Source of the DNA: an uncultured Clostridia bacterium
GTDB taxonomy: Bacteria; Bacillota; Clostridia; Oscillospirales; Ruminococcaceae
Assembly (NCBI GenBank): GCA_947627905.1
Contig: CANQXX010000020.1
Coordinates: 1-36,702, forward strand
Length of the DNA stretch: 36,702 bases
Direction of reading: 5' to 3'
How positions within the stretch are numbered: position 1 is the stretch's first letter; each line of letters starts with the position of its first letter. The notes under the pieces are model-generated. The model was not told where the DNA came from and ran no database searches. It worked only from the letters and a program-made list of their open reading frames with translations. The position numbers and the translations under genes were made by a program. Shown piece by piece: positions 7,807-16,084 of the stretch.

Positions 7807-8247
7807 ATGGATACTTCGTCTTTTGTCGTTGTGAGTACCGATGTTCTGCCGGATATTTTTCCGAAAGTCCTTGAAGTGAAGCGTATGCTTGCCTGCGGTG
7901 AAGAGAAAAGTTCAGCTTCTGCCTGCAAAAAAGCAGGTATTTCCAGAAGCGCATTTTACAAATATCGGGAATGTGTATTTGCCTATGAAGAAAAACTGAC
8001 GCAGAAACTTGTGTCGTATTATGCTCTGCTGAAAGACGAGCCGGGCGTGCTTTCTTCGATATTAAGCGAATTTCACAAACAGGGTGCCAACATTATCACC
8101 GTAAATCAGAATATGCCTATTGACGGTGCAGCGGCGGTGAATATAACCGTCCGGCTTTTCGGTGACGCTTCGGGCGCATATGAACTTAAAAATATCCTTT
8201 CGTCTATGGACGGCGTCGTGGACGTAAAGTTTATTTCCGGGGAATAA
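7807..8247 (+). CDS. ACT-domain protein (PheB/UPF0735-like)
   Basis: Small 146-residue protein with an N-terminal putative helix-turn-helix-like part (KKAGISRSAFYKYRE, about residues 40-55) and a C-terminal ACT domain (about 70-145, including LSSILSEFHKQGANIITVNQ and AAVNITVRL). ACT domains bind amino acids and usually act as allosteric or regulatory sensors. ATG 7807 is chosen because GGAGG (7797-7801) stands 5 bases before it and overlaps the alternative GTG 7795. It sits 36 bases ahead of hom, an arrangement common in Clostridia and Bacilli, so sensing threonine-pathway amino acids is a fair guess, not shown. Confidence 0.85.
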   Translation: MDTSSFVVVSTDVLPDIFPKVLEVKRMLACGEEKSSASACKKAGISRSAFYKYRECVFAYEEKLTQKLVSYYALLKDEPGVLSSILSEFHKQGANIITVNQNMPIDGAAAVNITVRLFGDASGAYELKNILSSMDGVVDVKFISGE

Positions 8248-8283
8248 AATAAGTGTCTTATCTTTCAAAAAGGAGTTATTGAA

Positions 8284-9513
8284 ATGTCGAAAATTGCAGT
8301 CTTAGGCTATGGTGTGGTAGGTTCAGGAACGGTGGAGCTGTTCTATAAGAATAAAGAAAAGATCAGTAAAAAGTCCGGCAAGGATATGGATATAAAATAT
8401 ATCCTTGATATAAGGGATTTTCCTGACAGCCCCTATGCGGATAAATTCACAAAGAATTTTGACGATATCCTTAATGATGATGAAGTTACCGTCATTGCCG
8501 AAGTAATGGGCGGCGTAGGAGACGCGTATGATTATACTAAAAAGGCGCTCGGAAAGGGCAAAAGCGTAGTTACTTCAAACAAGGAATTGGTCGCGAAAAA
8601 AGGCGCGGAACTGCTTAAAATTGCCGCTGAGCATAACTGCAATTTTTTGTTTGAAGCATCCACAGGCGGTGCGATACCGATAATCCGTCCTATGCATCAG
8701 TGCCTTGCAGGGAATGATATTTCCGCTGTTGCAGGTATCCTTAACGGAACAACGAATTTTATACTGACTAAAATGATAAATGAGTCAATGTCTTTCGACG
8801 ACGCTCTTGCTCTTGCCCAGAAGTTGGGCTATGCTGAGCATGACCCTACTGCCGATGTTGAAGGTCACGACGCTTGCAGAAAAATATGTATCCTTGCTTC
8901 GCTTGCTTTCGGAAAGCACGTTTACCCCGAGTGGGTACATTGCGAGGGAATAACAAAGCTGACGCTTCAGGACGTTGAATATGCCAGAAACTGGGGCGGA
9001 GAGATAAAACTGATAGGCTCCGTCAAAAAGACCGAGGACGGCAAGATCCTGCCTATGGTGCGTCCGGCTTTTGTGTGCAATAACAATCAGCTTTCGCATA
9101 TTTCTGACGTTTTCAACGGTATAATGGTATATGGAGACGCTGTTGACGAGGTAATGTTCTACGGCCGCGGCGCAGGAAAGCTGCCTACCGCAAGCGCCAT
9201 CGTTGCGGATATCGTTGATGCGGCGAAAATGTCAGGAACGTCTATTTCCCAGACATGGGAGGACAGTCCCGACAACAGCTTCATAGCAGATTATAAGGAC
9301 GATATCGTTCCGATCTATGTCCGTGTGAGCGGGATCTCCGAAGCGCAGGCGGAAAAAGTATTTCCCGGCGCGGAATTTCTCAGCCGCAAGGATCAGCCCT
9401 CCGACGAGATCGCATTTGTTGCTCCTGCAATGAAAGAACGGGATTTTGACAAAAAGCTCGCAGAGCTTGGCGGAAATGTTCTGGGAACTATCCGTGTTCT
9501 TGAACTTGACTGA
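8284..9513 (+). CDS. hom: Homoserine dehydrogenase
   Basis: Reduces aspartate 4-semialdehyde to homoserine with NAD(P)H, the branch point to threonine and methionine. The protein has 409 residues. The Rossmann motif GYGVVG lies at residues 8-13. The substrate region has SNKELVAKKG and then the FEASTGGAIPIIRP and LNGTTNFILTKM motifs of the family. The last ~80 residues (from YVRVSGISEAQ) look like a divergent ACT-type regulatory domain. AAGGAG precedes the ATG. thrB follows after 16 bases. A monofunctional enzyme is seen, with no fused aspartate kinase. Confidence 0.95.
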   Translation: MSKIAVLGYGVVGSGTVELFYKNKEKISKKSGKDMDIKYILDIRDFPDSPYADKFTKNFDDILNDDEVTVIAEVMGGVGDAYDYTKKALGKGKSVVTSNKELVAKKGAELLKIAAEHNCNFLFEASTGGAIPIIRPMHQCLAGNDISAVAGILNGTTNFILTKMINESMSFDDALALAQKLGYAEHDPTADVEGHDACRKICILASLAFGKHVYPEWVHCEGITKLTLQDVEYARNWGGEIKLIGSVKKTEDGKILPMVRPAFVCNNNQLSHISDVFNGIMVYGDAVDEVMFYGRGAGKLPTASAIVADIVDAAKMSGTSISQTWEDSPDNSFIADYKDDIVPIYVRVSGISEAQAEKVFPGAEFLSRKDQPSDEIAFVAPAMKERDFDKKLAELGGNVLGTIRVLELD

Positions 9514-9529
9514 AAGGGATATCACAAAG

Positions 9530-10423
9530 ATGATAAAAATACAGATTCCTGCCACAAGCGCAAATCTTGGCGCAGGCTTTGACGCGCTGGGTCTTGCTCT
9601 TGATTATTACAATTATGTGGATATGGAGGAAGCAGACGGGATATTTATTGAAAGTCTTGACGGTATACCTGTTCCGACGGACGCTTCAAACCTTGTGTAT
9701 GATTCGGCACACGTTCTTTATGATATATGCGGAAAAAAGCTCAGCGGTCTTACTGTACGTCAGGTGAATAATATTCCCATGGCAAGAGGACTGGGAAGCT
9801 CTTCGGCGTGTATAATAGCCGGTCTTGTGGGAGCTAATGAGCTGCTTGGAAAACCTATGGGCTTTGACGATCTTGTGGATCTGTCCGCGCAGATCGAGGG
9901 ACACCCGGATAATACGGCTCCTGCGCTCCTTGGTGGAATAGTTACTGCTGTTTTTGACGGAAAACGCGTCCACTGGGTAAAGCAGGAGGTTTTTACCACT
10001 TTGAAATTTGTGGCGGTCATACCGGATTTTGAACTGAAAACCGAAAAGGCGAGAGCTTGCCTGCCAAAGGAGATCTCTCATAAAGACGCGGTATACAATC
10101 TTTCGCGGGCGGCGTTGTTTTCGGCGTCGCTTCTTACCGGAAAGTATGAAAATCTGCGTACAGCTGTGCATGACAGGCTTCATCAGCCTTACAGAATGGA
10201 GCTTATTGCTCATGCAAGAGATGTTTTTGATACGGCTTACAGCCTTGGAGCCTATGCGGCATATCTCAGCGGCGCAGGACCTGCGCTTATGGCAATAGTA
10301 GGAGACGATAACGAGTTTTTCTGCGGAAAAATGAGGTTTGCTCTTGACAGAATGGGACTTGCTGAATGGCAGGTCAAGGAAATGCATATAGATAACGAGG
10401 GTACAAAAATTATTTCCCGATAA
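9530..10423 (+). CDS. thrB: Homoserine kinase (GHMP family)
   Basis: Phosphorylates homoserine to O-phosphohomoserine for threonine synthesis. The 297-residue GHMP kinase opens with the family start MIKIQIPATSANLGAGFDAL, and the ATP loop PMARGLGSSSACIIAGL lies near residue 83. The GHPDN and SGAGPALMAI motifs follow. I use ATG 9530, where the homology begins, with AAAGGG (9514-9519) about 10 bases upstream. The longer frame from 9446 overlaps hom. Threonine synthase (thrC) is not in the window, so the last pathway step is encoded elsewhere. Confidence 0.95.
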   Translation: MIKIQIPATSANLGAGFDALGLALDYYNYVDMEEADGIFIESLDGIPVPTDASNLVYDSAHVLYDICGKKLSGLTVRQVNNIPMARGLGSSSACIIAGLVGANELLGKPMGFDDLVDLSAQIEGHPDNTAPALLGGIVTAVFDGKRVHWVKQEVFTTLKFVAVIPDFELKTEKARACLPKEISHKDAVYNLSRAALFSASLLTGKYENLRTAVHDRLHQPYRMELIAHARDVFDTAYSLGAYAAYLSGAGPALMAIVGDDNEFFCGKMRFALDRMGLAEWQVKEMHIDNEGTKIISR

Positions 10424-10438
10424 ACAGGGGGTATATGT

Positions 10439-11248
10439 ATGGATGAAATAGAATATTTTTCCGGAACGAGGGACGACCGCGACGTGATAGAGCTGTACAA
10501 GGCTCTTGAATGGTACGGTCTTGAAGGCTATACCGATGCTGATATAGAACGCACTAACCGGAACAGCTTTTATTCCGTTTACGCATATGACGGCGATATT
10601 CTTGTAGGTCTGGGACGTGTTGCTTCTGACGGACTTACAGCCGCAGTAATGAGCGGTATATGCGTTCGCCCTGATTACAGACGCAGGGGCATAGGCGAAC
10701 AGATAGTTACCCGTCTTGTTTATTACTGTCAGTCCGGTGCAAATAAGCTGAACGTTCAGCTTTTCTGCGAGGACAGCCTTATCAGATGGTATGAAAAACA
10801 GGGCTTTGAAAGACATATCCGCGGAATGTGGAAGAAAATGATACTTCCGGAGGATAATTGCCGCATAAGGAGAAATTTCAAGGAGATATACGGAATAGAT
10901 CAGATAAGCGAAATTGCTCCGGATTTCTACTGGGATAATTTTGATTCCTTTGGCGATATAAGATATTACAGTTCAATAAACAGGCGCGGCGAGCTTGTGC
11001 CCTGCCTTATGATGACGCTTTACAGCAATTCAGGTACGGCGTTTTCTGCTGATATCATATTTGAAAACGTCACGGAATTTAAAATATGCTGCAGCGGTGT
11101 AAAAACTCCGCTGACGGATTTTTCTGTGCTTAAAATAAAAAGAGGCGGAGACGGCGATATAACAGGCTATAGGATAAGTTCGCACGAAAGCGGAAATATA
11201 AATTTCCTTTGCGAAAGTTTCAGGATAATGAACGTAAATAACTTGTGA
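10439..11248 (+). CDS. GNAT N-acetyltransferase with extra C-terminal domain
   Basis: Acetyl-CoA-dependent acyltransferase of 269 residues. The GNAT fold occupies about the first 140 residues, with the acetyl-CoA loop in VRPDYRRRGIGEQIV (about 78-92) and the closing W-Y-E-K-Q-G-F motif near 120-126. Residues about 145-269 form a second part, rich in beta-type sequence and ending in FRIMNVNNL, that I do not recognise. GGGGG at 10427-10431 precedes the ATG. It lies between thrB and tsaE, each within 20 bases, so it shares the transcript. It is too long to be RimI. Substrate unknown. Confidence 0.8.
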   Translation: MDEIEYFSGTRDDRDVIELYKALEWYGLEGYTDADIERTNRNSFYSVYAYDGDILVGLGRVASDGLTAAVMSGICVRPDYRRRGIGEQIVTRLVYYCQSGANKLNVQLFCEDSLIRWYEKQGFERHIRGMWKKMILPEDNCRIRRNFKEIYGIDQISEIAPDFYWDNFDSFGDIRYYSSINRRGELVPCLMMTLYSNSGTAFSADIIFENVTEFKICCSGVKTPLTDFSVLKIKRGGDGDITGYRISSHESGNINFLCESFRIMNVNNL

Positions 11249-11264
11249 TGTCTGAGGAAGTAAA

Positions 11265-11708
11265 ATGATAAATATTCACACCTGTTCTCCGGAAGAGACA
11301 ATAGCGGCAGGAAAAAGGATAGGCGCTCTTTTAAGGGGCGGAGACGTTATTGCATATAAAGGAGGTCTTGGAGCCGGCAAAACTACGTTTACCCGTGGTC
11401 TTGCCATAGGCATGGGGCTTCCCGATGAGGTACATTCGCCCACATTTGCCCTTGTGAATGAATACCGCGGCGGCGGAAAGACGATGTACCATTTTGATAT
11501 GTACAGGATAATGAATGCCGAAGCGTTGGAAACCACGGGTTTTTATGACTATATGTCCGACAGCAGCGTTATTGTCTGCGAGTGGTCGGAAAATATTTCG
11601 GAATGTCTCCCTGAAGATACTATAACCGTTACCATAGAATATAAAGGTGAAAACGAAAGAGAGATCTTCCTGGAGGGAGATGAAAGATTTGACTCTGCTT
11701 GGAATTGA
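11265..11708 (+). CDS. tsaE: tRNA threonylcarbamoyladenosine biosynthesis ATPase TsaE
   Basis: P-loop ATPase that works with TsaB and TsaD to make the t6A base of ANN-decoding tRNAs. Length is 147 residues, normal for the family. The Walker A loop is GLGAGKTT (residues 34-41), followed by VHSPTFALVNEY and MYHFDMYR, which are TsaE hallmarks, and VCEWSEN. AGGAAG stands before the ATG. Its end overlaps the start of tsaB by 29 bases, indicating coupled translation. tsaD is not in the window. Confidence 0.93.
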   Translation: MINIHTCSPEETIAAGKRIGALLRGGDVIAYKGGLGAGKTTFTRGLAIGMGLPDEVHSPTFALVNEYRGGGKTMYHFDMYRIMNAEALETTGFYDYMSDSSVIVCEWSENISECLPEDTITVTIEYKGENEREIFLEGDERFDSAWN

Positions 11709-12348
11709 TACTTCGGGAAAAACAGCGTCGGCAGCAGTTTGCACCGAAACCGCCGTTCTTGCTCAGACGACGGTATATACTTCGCTCACACATTCGCAGG
11801 TCATTCTTCCCATATGCAGAGATGTCGTTAAAAGTGCCGGATTGGAGCTTTCCGATCTGGACGGAATAGCTGTTTCGGCAGGGCCGGGCTCGTATACCGG
11901 TCTGAGGATAGGAATATCAAGTGTAAAGGCGATATGCTTTGCACTTGATAAGCCGTGTATCGGCATTTCTACTCTGGAATCGTTGGCAAACAATGTTTCT
12001 CTCCACAGGGGAATAATATGCGCAGTAATGGCCGCAAGACTTGATCTGGTTTATTGTGCGGTTTTTAATTCCGACAGTGTAAAGGTATCACGCATTACAG
12101 ATGATGAGATATGTCCTATAGATCAATTAGCGGACAGACTGGAAAAAATGCCGGGTGATATAGCCGTTGTGGGCGATGCTGCGGACAGGCTTTCAGGAGA
12201 ACGCTTCATTACAGCGCCGCCTCATTTAAAATTACAGCTTGCGTCAAGTCTCTGTTCGGCTGCTTTCGGAAGAAAAATGGGTACTCCCGATGAGCTTGAA
12301 GCGGCATATTTACAGATAACAAAAGCAGAGAAGGATCTTCAGGGCTGA
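11680..12348 (+). CDS. tsaB: tRNA threonylcarbamoyladenosine biosynthesis protein TsaB
   Basis: Non-catalytic partner of TsaD in t6A synthesis, 222 residues. The N-terminus LLGIDTSGKTASAAV is the degenerate ASKHA nucleotide-fold signature, and GPGSYTGLRIGIS is the classic TsaB motif near residue 67. I start it at ATG 11680. The ribosome site GGAGGG (11672-11677) is only 2-3 bases away, so TTG 11689, 11 bases from that site, is a real alternative. Overlap with tsaE supports co-translation. The expected rimI and tsaD neighbours are absent. Confidence 0.92.
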   Translation: MKDLTLLGIDTSGKTASAAVCTETAVLAQTTVYTSLTHSQVILPICRDVVKSAGLELSDLDGIAVSAGPGSYTGLRIGISSVKAICFALDKPCIGISTLESLANNVSLHRGIICAVMAARLDLVYCAVFNSDSVKVSRITDDEICPIDQLADRLEKMPGDIAVVGDAADRLSGERFITAPPHLKLQLASSLCSAAFGRKMGTPDELEAAYLQITKAEKDLQG

Positions 12349-12400
12349 ACGGGAACGGTCAGACCATGCAGTTATAAAAGATGATATCAGGAGGGGCAAA

Positions 12401-12883
12401 ATGGAGGGTTTGATAATTATAGTGCTTATAATCGTTATGCTGCTTGCAGGACCGATCATAGCGCACGATTTCAACAAACGTCAGAACGAGATCAACCGTC
12501 AGCTCGTGGGGTTCATTATGGAGCATTACGACGACCTTGCGTCGGGGCTAACGCTTGATTATAACGGAAAAACCATAAGCCGCTATTCAAAATTAACAAG
12601 ATACCGTTACTGTTATTCTTATCTGGTCATGACCACGTCCAACAGTTCGGCATATTACCTTGCGGACGAGTATTATTCCGACGAAGATGCTAAGAACGCA
12701 AAGCTCACCTGTCAGCTTATAACCGCTTTGTCAGGCTGGTGGGGCATACCATGGGGGATAATAAATTCTTTCAGATATCTTTTCAGCAACGGGATAAGCA
12801 ACGGCACTAACGATGATACGGTCGGCGATCTGATGAACAGGATCGCTCAGCAGGTGCAGCAGAGTGCTTCTGCAAAAGAGTGA
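12401..12883 (+). CDS. Small membrane-anchored protein of unknown function
   Basis: I do not recognise this 160-residue protein. Residues 2-22 form one clear hydrophobic membrane segment (GLIIIVLIIVMLLAGPIIA), followed by a basic stretch, so the rest may face the cytoplasm. The remaining domain has YRYCYSYLVMTTSNSSAYYLADEYY, then a glycine/tryptophan patch LSGWWGIPWGIINSFRYLF that could dip into the membrane, and a soluble tail. AGGAGGGG is well placed before the ATG, and coding character looks normal, so it is a real gene. It lies 52 bases after tsaB and before the rpiB promoter. Confidence 0.75.
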   Translation: MEGLIIIVLIIVMLLAGPIIAHDFNKRQNEINRQLVGFIMEHYDDLASGLTLDYNGKTISRYSKLTRYRYCYSYLVMTTSNSSAYYLADEYYSDEDAKNAKLTCQLITALSGWWGIPWGIINSFRYLFSNGISNGTNDDTVGDLMNRIAQQVQQSASAKE

Positions 12884-12894
12884 AAATTTCCCCG

Positions 12895-12920
12895 AAAGCC
12901 TTGAAAAAACGGCTTTTTTG
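12895..12920 (+). terminator. Short terminator overlapping the rpiB promoter
   Basis: AAAGCC pairs with GGCTTT, with a T-run at 12914-12919. It begins about 11 bases after the stop of the small membrane protein and shares bases with the -35 region of the next promoter. Confidence 0.65.
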
Positions 12921-12929
12921 TGATATAAT
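12901..12929 (+). promoter_or_regulatory. Promoter of rpiB-upp
   Basis: TTGAAA (12901-12906), 17-base spacer, TATAAT (12924-12929) preceded by TG. The spacer is occupied by one arm and the T-run of the upstream terminator. Confidence 0.75.
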
Positions 12930-12972
12930 AATATGTGATATTGTAAACAGTTTGTTTTACGGAGGTTGTTAT

Positions 12973-13416
12973 ATGATAGCAATAGGAAGCGATCATGCCG
13001 GTTATCAGCTTAAAAAAGAAGTGATAAAATGGTTTGAGGATAATAATATACCTTATCTTGAATTTGGCTGTATGAACGGCGAAAGCTGCGATTACCCGCT
13101 CGTTGCAAAGGAAGTGTGCGACAGGATCACTTCGGGGAATGCAGAGCTGGCGGTGCTTATATGCGGCACCGGTATCGGTATTTCAATGGCAGCAAATAAA
13201 ATAAAAGGTATCCGCGCTGCCGTGTGCACAGATACATATACGGCAAAATATACAAGGCTCCATAATAACGCAAACGTTCTTTGCATGGGAGGAAGAGTTA
13301 CGGGAGCAGGCGTCGCCGTTGAAATAGTGGAGACGTTCCTGAACACTTCATTTGAAGGCGGCAGACATCAGCGCAGGGTGGATCAGATAACCTCAATAGA
13401 AGAAAATAACGGTTGA
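12973..13416 (+). CDS. rpiB: Ribose-5-phosphate isomerase B / RpiB-LacAB family sugar isomerase
   Basis: Interconverts ribose 5-phosphate and ribulose 5-phosphate in the pentose phosphate pathway. The protein has 147 residues. It opens with [13 protein letters not shown], has the active-site segment [13 protein letters not shown] near residue 65, and [12 protein letters not shown] near 97. ATG 12973 fits GGAGG at 12961-12965, and the longer frame from 12880 would run through the promoter. upp follows within 14 bases. The pairing with upp is sensible because both feed ribose phosphate/PRPP and nucleotide salvage. Confidence 0.93.
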   Translation: MIAIGSDHAGYQLKKEVIKWFEDNNIPYLEFGCMNGESCDYPLVAKEVCDRITSGNAELAVLICGTGIGISMAANKIKGIRAAVCTDTYTAKYTRLHNNANVLCMGGRVTGAGVAVEIVETFLNTSFEGGRHQRRVDQITSIEENNG

Positions 13417-13430
13417 AAGGGGAAAAATAT

Positions 13431-14060
13431 ATGGATAACGTAATTATTCTTGAGCACCCTATGGTGCAGCACAAAATCTCTCTTATGAGAGATATAAACA
13501 CGGGAGCAAAGGAGTTCAGGGAGCTTGTTTCGGAAACGGCTATGCTTATGTGCTATGAGGCTACGAGAGATCTTCCGCTGAAAACAGTCGAGGTGCAGAC
13601 GCCTCTTGCAATAGCAAAAACAAAAGTGATCTCCGGAAGAAAGCTTGCTTTCGTTCCTGTTTTAAGAGCGGGTCTCGGCATGGTCGAGGGAGCCGTAAAA
13701 CTTGTTCCTGCGGCTAAAATAGGTCATATAGGAATATTCCGCGATCCGGAAACAAAGAACGCCGTGGATTATTACTGCAAACTGCCTTTTGATATCGCTG
13801 AAAGAGATGTTATCGTTACCGATGTTATGCTTGCTACCGGCGGAACAATAGTAAAAACTATAGAGATCCTCCGTAAAGCAGGAGTAAAAAATATAAAGGT
13901 AATGTGCATAATTACCTGTCCTGAGGGCATTGAAGCCGTTCATAAGGTCTATCCGGAGGTGGAGATCTACTGCGGAGCAGTAGATGAAGGTCTTGACGAA
14001 AAACTTTATATAGTTCCCGGAATGGGAGACGCCGGAGACAGGATATTCGGTACAAAATAA
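13431..14060 (+). CDS. upp: Uracil phosphoribosyltransferase
   Basis: Salvages uracil by joining it to PRPP to make UMP. The 209 residues match the family length exactly when started at ATG 13431 ([15 protein letters not shown]). GAAAGGGG stands upstream. [11 protein letters not shown] is the uracil-side motif and [18 protein letters not shown] the PRPP-binding loop (about residues 125-142). [16 protein letters not shown] is the invariant C-terminal motif. It sits just after rpiB and before glmS, and it complements the de novo pyrimidine operon further right. Confidence 0.95.
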   Translation: MDNVIILEHPMVQHKISLMRDINTGAKEFRELVSETAMLMCYEATRDLPLKTVEVQTPLAIAKTKVISGRKLAFVPVLRAGLGMVEGAVKLVPAAKIGHIGIFRDPETKNAVDYYCKLPFDIAERDVIVTDVMLATGGTIVKTIEILRKAGVKNIKVMCIITCPEGIEAVHKVYPEVEIYCGAVDEGLDEKLYIVPGMGDAGDRIFGTK

Positions 14061-14065
14061 TTTAT

Positions 14066-14101
14066 GAATGTTCGGGGAATGTTCCGCATAAGGACATTCC
14101 C
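14066..14101. other. Hairpin with AATGTTCCG motif between upp and glmS
   Basis: GGGAATGTTCC (14075-14085) pairs with GGACATTCCC (14092-14101) with one bulge and a 6-base loop. GAATGTTC also occurs as a direct repeat at 14066-14073 and 14077-14084. No T-run follows, so it is not a standard terminator. The same core recurs at 24655-24678 and 33848-33897. Confidence 0.6.
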
Positions 14102-14171
14102 TAAAGATATTTACGGACAGTATCGCCGGTATTGTTCCGTTAAAACCTTTTGTGCAGATCACGGCTGTGAG

Positions 14172-14215
14172 TTCTTTAAAAGAGAATATCACAGTATAAT
14201 GTTTATGAAACATTA
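14172..14215 (+). promoter_or_regulatory. Possible glmS promoter with overlapping inverted repeat
   Basis: TATAAT at 14195-14200 has only a weak -35 (TTCTTT at 14172-14177, 17-base spacer). The inverted repeat AATGTTT-ATG-AAACATT (14199-14215) overlaps the end of the -10 and the expected start point, which could be an operator. I did not find the conserved core of the glmS ribozyme in the 177-base gap before glmS. Confidence 0.4.
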
Positions 14216-14237
14216 TTTCCGAAAGGAGCTTATTAAT

Positions 14238-16061
14238 ATGTGTGGTATTGTCGGCTTTGTCGGAAAACGGGCGTGCGCCGATATTCTTGTTGACGCCCTG
14301 AAAAAGCTGGAATACAGAGGATATGATTCCGCAGGTATAGCGGTATTTGAAAATGATATAATAAAAACTGTAAAAGCCAAGGGAAAGATCGGTGAGGGAC
14401 TTTCGGTAAAATTAAAAGACGAACCGGAACTCCACGCTGTCTGCGGTATAGGACATACCCGGTGGGCAACTCACGGAGAGCCTTCCGATGTTAATTCTCA
14501 CCCGATAGGCAACGGAAGGATATCCATAGTCCATAACGGGATAATAGAAAATTACCGGGATATCAAGAATTTCCTCATAGGGAAAGGTTATGTCTTTGAA
14601 AGTGAGACAGACACCGAGACAGTTGCAAAACTTCTTGACTATTATTACAGCGGAGATCCTGTTGAAGCCATCGAAAAAGCTGTCAGCATAATTGAGGGCG
14701 CTTACGCTCTGGGAATAATTTTCAGGAATCATAAAAACAGGATATATGCTGTAAGAAAGGATAGTCCGCTTATTGTCGGAAAGGGTAACGGCGAGAGCTT
14801 TATTGCTTCTGACGTGACCGCTATACTTGAATATACAAGGGAATATTACTGCCTTGAACGCGGTGAGATCGCAATGCTCGATCAGGAGGGCATACATTTT
14901 ACCGATCTTCACGGCGAAGCTATAGAAAAAGAACTGCTTACAGCCGAATGGGACGTTGAATCCGCCCAGAAAGGCGGATATGAGCATTTCATGCTTAAAG
15001 AGATACATGAACAGCCTGACGCTATAAGGAATACTATTTCTCCGAGAGTGAAGAACGGTCTGCCTGACTTCAGCGAATGCGGTCTTACAGCAGATAAGAT
15101 AAGCTCTTACAAACATATTTTCATAGTCGGCTGCGGTTCTGCGATGCACGCCGGAATGGTAGGGAAATACCTTATTGAAGCTCTTGCAAGAACGCCGGTG
15201 ATAGTTGATATAGCTTCGGAGTTCAGGTACAGGGATCCGCTGGTCGCTGAGGGAGATCTGGCGGTAATAGTTTCACAGTCTGGCGAAACGGCGGATACTC
15301 TTGAAGCTCTGAAACTTTCAAAGGCAAAGGGAGCAGATACTCTTGCAGTAGTTAACGTGGTAGGTTCTTCCATTGCCAGGGAAGCCGATATGGTCATTTA
15401 CACTAACGCAGGTCCGGAGATATCCGTATGCTCGACAAAGGCTTATGCCGTACAGACAGCGTTTATGTATCTTCTTGCTTTTGAAATAGCTTATGTGAGG
15501 GGAACGATAAACGAGATCCGGTGCAGAGAGCTTGTAAAAGGATTGCTTGACGTTCCCGGCAAGATAGGGGAATGTCTTGAAGATATGTCGGTATACCAGT
15601 TTGTTGCTTCAAAAATTTTCAGCGCCGACAGTCTGCTTTACATAGGCAGAGGTCTTGACAATGCACTTAGTATGGAGGGTTCTCTTAAATTAAAGGAAAT
15701 TTCATATATCCACAGTGAAGCATATGCTGCCGGCGAACTTAAGCATGGGACGATTTCTCTCATTGAGGACGGCACGCCGGTCATTGCAGTAATGACGCAG
15801 ACTGCGCTGAAAGAAAAAATGATATCCAATGTCCGCACGGTAAAAAGCCGCGGAGCAAAGGTAATAATGATCTGCCGCAGCTCTGAGAACGTAGATACGG
15901 ACTGCGCGGATTACAAGGTAGGACTTCCCGACGCGGAAGATATTTTCCTGCCGCTGATAGCAACAGTCGCAATGCAGCTTATTGCGTATTATACAGCCGT
16001 TCAGCGCGGCTGCGATGTGGATAAACCGAGAAATCTGGCAAAATCAGTAACGGTAGAGTAA
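14238..16061 (+). CDS. glmS: Glutamine--fructose-6-phosphate aminotransferase (isomerizing)
   Basis: Makes glucosamine 6-phosphate from fructose 6-phosphate and glutamine, the first step toward UDP-GlcNAc and the cell wall. The start at ATG 14238 is decided by the need for Cys2 as the glutaminase nucleophile (MCGIVGFVG) and by GAAAGGAG at 14221-14228. At 607 residues it has normal length. The N-terminal amidotransferase part has KLEYRGYDSAGIA, GHTRWATHG and SDVTAI. Two SIS sugar-isomerase domains follow (VGCGSAMHAGMVGKY, SQSGETADTLEAL and LKLKEISYIHSEAYAAGELKHG), and the ending KPRNLAKSVTVE is diagnostic. The ORF could be read from 14064, but that extension is leader. Confidence 0.96.
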   Translation: MCGIVGFVGKRACADILVDALKKLEYRGYDSAGIAVFENDIIKTVKAKGKIGEGLSVKLKDEPELHAVCGIGHTRWATHGEPSDVNSHPIGNGRISIVHNGIIENYRDIKNFLIGKGYVFESETDTETVAKLLDYYYSGDPVEAIEKAVSIIEGAYALGIIFRNHKNRIYAVRKDSPLIVGKGNGESFIASDVTAILEYTREYYCLERGEIAMLDQEGIHFTDLHGEAIEKELLTAEWDVESAQKGGYEHFMLKEIHEQPDAIRNTISPRVKNGLPDFSECGLTADKISSYKHIFIVGCGSAMHAGMVGKYLIEALARTPVIVDIASEFRYRDPLVAEGDLAVIVSQSGETADTLEALKLSKAKGADTLAVVNVVGSSIAREADMVIYTNAGPEISVCSTKAYAVQTAFMYLLAFEIAYVRGTINEIRCRELVKGLLDVPGKIGECLEDMSVYQFVASKIFSADSLLYIGRGLDNALSMEGSLKLKEISYIHSEAYAAGELKHGTISLIEDGTPVIAVMTQTALKEKMISNVRTVKSRGAKVIMICRSSENVDTDCADYKVGLPDAEDIFLPLIATVAMQLIAYYTAVQRGCDVDKPRNLAKSVTVE

Positions 16062-16084
16062 AAATCGGAAGGTGACCGCAAGGA

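Noticed and set aside
9686-10816. 376-residue minus-strand reading frame
   Set aside because: It lies opposite thrB and the GNAT gene, has a Cys/Ser/Arg-rich composition with no domain, and no ribosome site. It is a shadow of the plus-strand genes.
14412-15149. 245-residue minus-strand reading frame
   Set aside because: Opposite glmS, which has all expected motifs; shadow.
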